Made by a program: the position numbers and the translations under genes. Shown here in pieces: positions 62,501-64,000 of a stretch of DNA of 64,000 nucleotides; within the stretch, counting starts at the first letter, position 1; each line of letters opens with the position of its first letter. Under the pieces are notes generated by a model that made no database searches, had not been told where the DNA came from, and saw nothing but the letters and a program-made list of their open reading frames with translations. Where the stretch lies: assembly GCA_018350325.1 (NCBI GenBank), contig JAEVLN010000052.1:62001-126000 (forward strand). Direction: 5' to 3'. The stretch comes from Globodera rostochiensis. Taxonomy: Eukaryota > Nematoda > Chromadorea > Rhabditida > Heteroderidae.

Positions 62501-63573
62501 ACCAGAATCCGTAATCATAGTAATTTACAATTTTTTTAAATTAGAATTATTCTGTTTTGAGCCTTCTACTTTTTTCAGATATGCACACTGGTCGTCTTCG
62601 CGCCATGCTCATCCACCGTTTATCGCAGTTCCAACATCAGCCGACCATTCAGATGGCACTTTCCAAATTCAACGACCTCGTGGAGAAGGATGTTGAGGTA
62701 GTTCCGGACTTGCGAAAAGTCATCTTCAGCACTGTGGGAGGAACTAATGACAAGAAAATTATTGCGGCGCTTAAAAACTTGATGGAAACGTCAAATTACG
62801 CGGAGGTGGAGCAGAGCTGTATAATTGGTAATCAAATTGATGGGGGGGGGCGTCTGAATTAATTGAAAAAATTTGCAGCACTTGGCCAGTGTTCCGACAC
62901 CAAACTGCTCGCGGAAAATTTCCATTACGGCGCCATTGAGGGCAAAATCCGTAACCAGGACCTTTACGTTCTGTTCGCATCCACAGAATCGGCTTCGAAG
63001 TCGTGCTGTCAGCACTTTGCGTGGAACTTTTACAAGGACAACTTCGACCTTATGCTTCTGAAGTACGGCGGGGTCAACAACATTGTGTTCTTGAACTGCT
63101 TAAAGTTGGCAACTATGGGATTTTGTTCGAGTGCAATGGCCGACGAAATTATTGTGGGTTTTGCACTATGAACGCTGCTTTTATTACTATATTAAAACAA
63201 CCCCAAATGTCGCTGGGTTTTTAGAGGAAAGAAAATGTTAATTGCGACGGTCGGGGGGGGGGGGAGGAGGAGGGGGGGGGGGGTTCAAATTTATTCGTCC
63301 AATTTTTTGACCAAAAAGATGGCCTGTCTTTCCAACAACAAAAAAAATATTGACAATAAGTGGCTCTGTGAATAGGAAACATTAAGCAACGACATTTAAA
63401 TTTAAGAAGAATAAAAATTTTAGGAGTTTTTCACAAAAAACTTGGATCCTCACTCGCTGAATACGTTGGATCGTCCGCTTCGTCAAGTTGTTGAGAGCAT
63501 AAAGCTGAAAGAACGTCTGTTAAAGAACAATCAGGCCGATTTGGACGAATATTTGCAGAAAATGGGATTCTGA
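59527..63573 (+). CDS. Puromycin-sensitive aminopeptidase, M1 family
   Basis: Zinc exopeptidase of the NPEPPS/PAM-1 type, cytosolic. ATG at 59527 ([20 protein letters not shown]). N-domain: [14 protein letters not shown] then [18 protein letters not shown]. The substrate-anchoring exon gives [20 protein letters not shown] (about 60905), zinc site [14 protein letters not shown] (HExxH) and downstream glutamate in [14 protein letters not shown] (about 61190). Then [20 protein letters not shown], the beta-sandwich, and the C-terminal helical domain ([71 protein letters not shown]), ending LQKMGF, TGA 63571-63573. All catalytic residues are present. About 16 exons. It starts 168 bases after the third hAT-like element's duplication. 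Confidence 0.94.
63252..63287. repeat. Poly-G cluster in the last intron of the aminopeptidase
   Basis: G10, then AGGAGGAG, then a further G11 block. Quadruplex-prone on the sense strand, within the intron at about 63164-63423. Confidence 0.85.
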
Positions 63574-64000
63574 ATCCAATATTTATTGTATAAGGGGATG
63601 GATCGAACTAATGAATTCTGTTGTTAATTTCCTCGGACTAATTTATATTAAGAGTCCATATAAACATTGATAATTTAAATTTGATATACTTACTTAGCTG
63701 ACTTTTCTCGACGAGCTAAACGCGAAAGAAGAGGTCTCAAGGTGCGGAAATGGCTTTTTAGGGGCATATTTTCTGACGATTTTAAAATAAAATATTTTCT
63801 ATAAATTTTGGTCAAAAGGCCCTTTCCTATGGTTTTTCAAAATTGACCGGTTCAGAAACCGTTAACGCATTTCCACAGCTTCCCGTGTTTATGCTTTTTA
63901 TAAAATCATTGAGGTGAAAAGGAAATTTCTCAAATTGTTCATTGGTCCATTTCTTCAATTAATTCGTTGAAATTTCGGTAAGAAGCACGCGACCGCGTGA
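63574..64000. other. 3' flank, no gene recognised
   Basis: AT-rich 3' region after the aminopeptidase stop. A short stretch at 63690-63770 with possible minus-strand coding is too short to assign. Confidence 0.4.

Overview
The window is eukaryotic, from a nematode. Coding sequence is broken into short exons by introns of about 40-90 nt plus a few long ones. Every recognisable gene has an animal counterpart, and one is a nematode-type transthyretin-like (TTL) gene. One GC-AG intron (in RFC1), the TTL, acid-phosphatase and antistasin-like secreted genes, and abundant poly-G/C tracts fit a tylenchid plant parasite such as a cyst nematode. That placement is inference only.

Layout. 0.3-2 kb: AGXT2-like aminotransferase (-). 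2.4-10.85 kb: two head-to-head polo-like kinase genes on the arms of a roughly 3.3 kb nearly perfect inverted repeat, around a 1.5 kb spacer holding a small Cys-motif gene. 11.6-19.4 kb: three consecutive minus-strand genes for secreted proteins (antistasin-like, histidine acid phosphatase, TTL). The TTL gene has a 2.87 kb intron made almost wholly of a G-rich minisatellite. 19.6-24.6 kb: RFC1 (-) and an R-SMAD (+) sharing a short divergent promoter. 25.2-33.6 kb: CAF-1 p60 (CHAF1B), cytosolic histidyl-tRNA synthetase and a HORMA-domain protein, all on minus. 33.7-38.9 kb: a truncated transposon relative, a Gln-rich secreted protein, a C-rich array and a small membrane protein. 39.3-47.8 kb: syntaxin, a K50 paired-class homeobox gene with a 27-nt exon, and an MGAT4-like glycosyltransferase. 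48.3-49.5 kb: a hAT-like non-autonomous element. 50.4-57.0 kb: RINT1 (+) converging on a purple-acid-phosphatase-like protein that has lost metal ligands (-). 57.4-59.4 kb: two more hAT-like elements. 59.5-63.6 kb: puromycin-sensitive aminopeptidase (+).

The genes are mostly housekeeping or developmental: cell cycle and DNA (PLK1, RFC1, CAF-1, HORMA), secretory traffic and glycosylation (syntaxin, RINT1, MGAT4), and signalling and transcription (SMAD, homeobox). I see no operon-like tight spacing. The most unusual structures are the PLK1 palindrome, whose arms look homogenised by gene conversion; the intronic G-rich array whose first repeat supplies the 5' splice site; and three hAT-like elements with perfect 8-bp target duplications that share a GC-rich hairpin module. 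Exon joins were read by eye, so spans are reliable but some individual splice sites are provisional.
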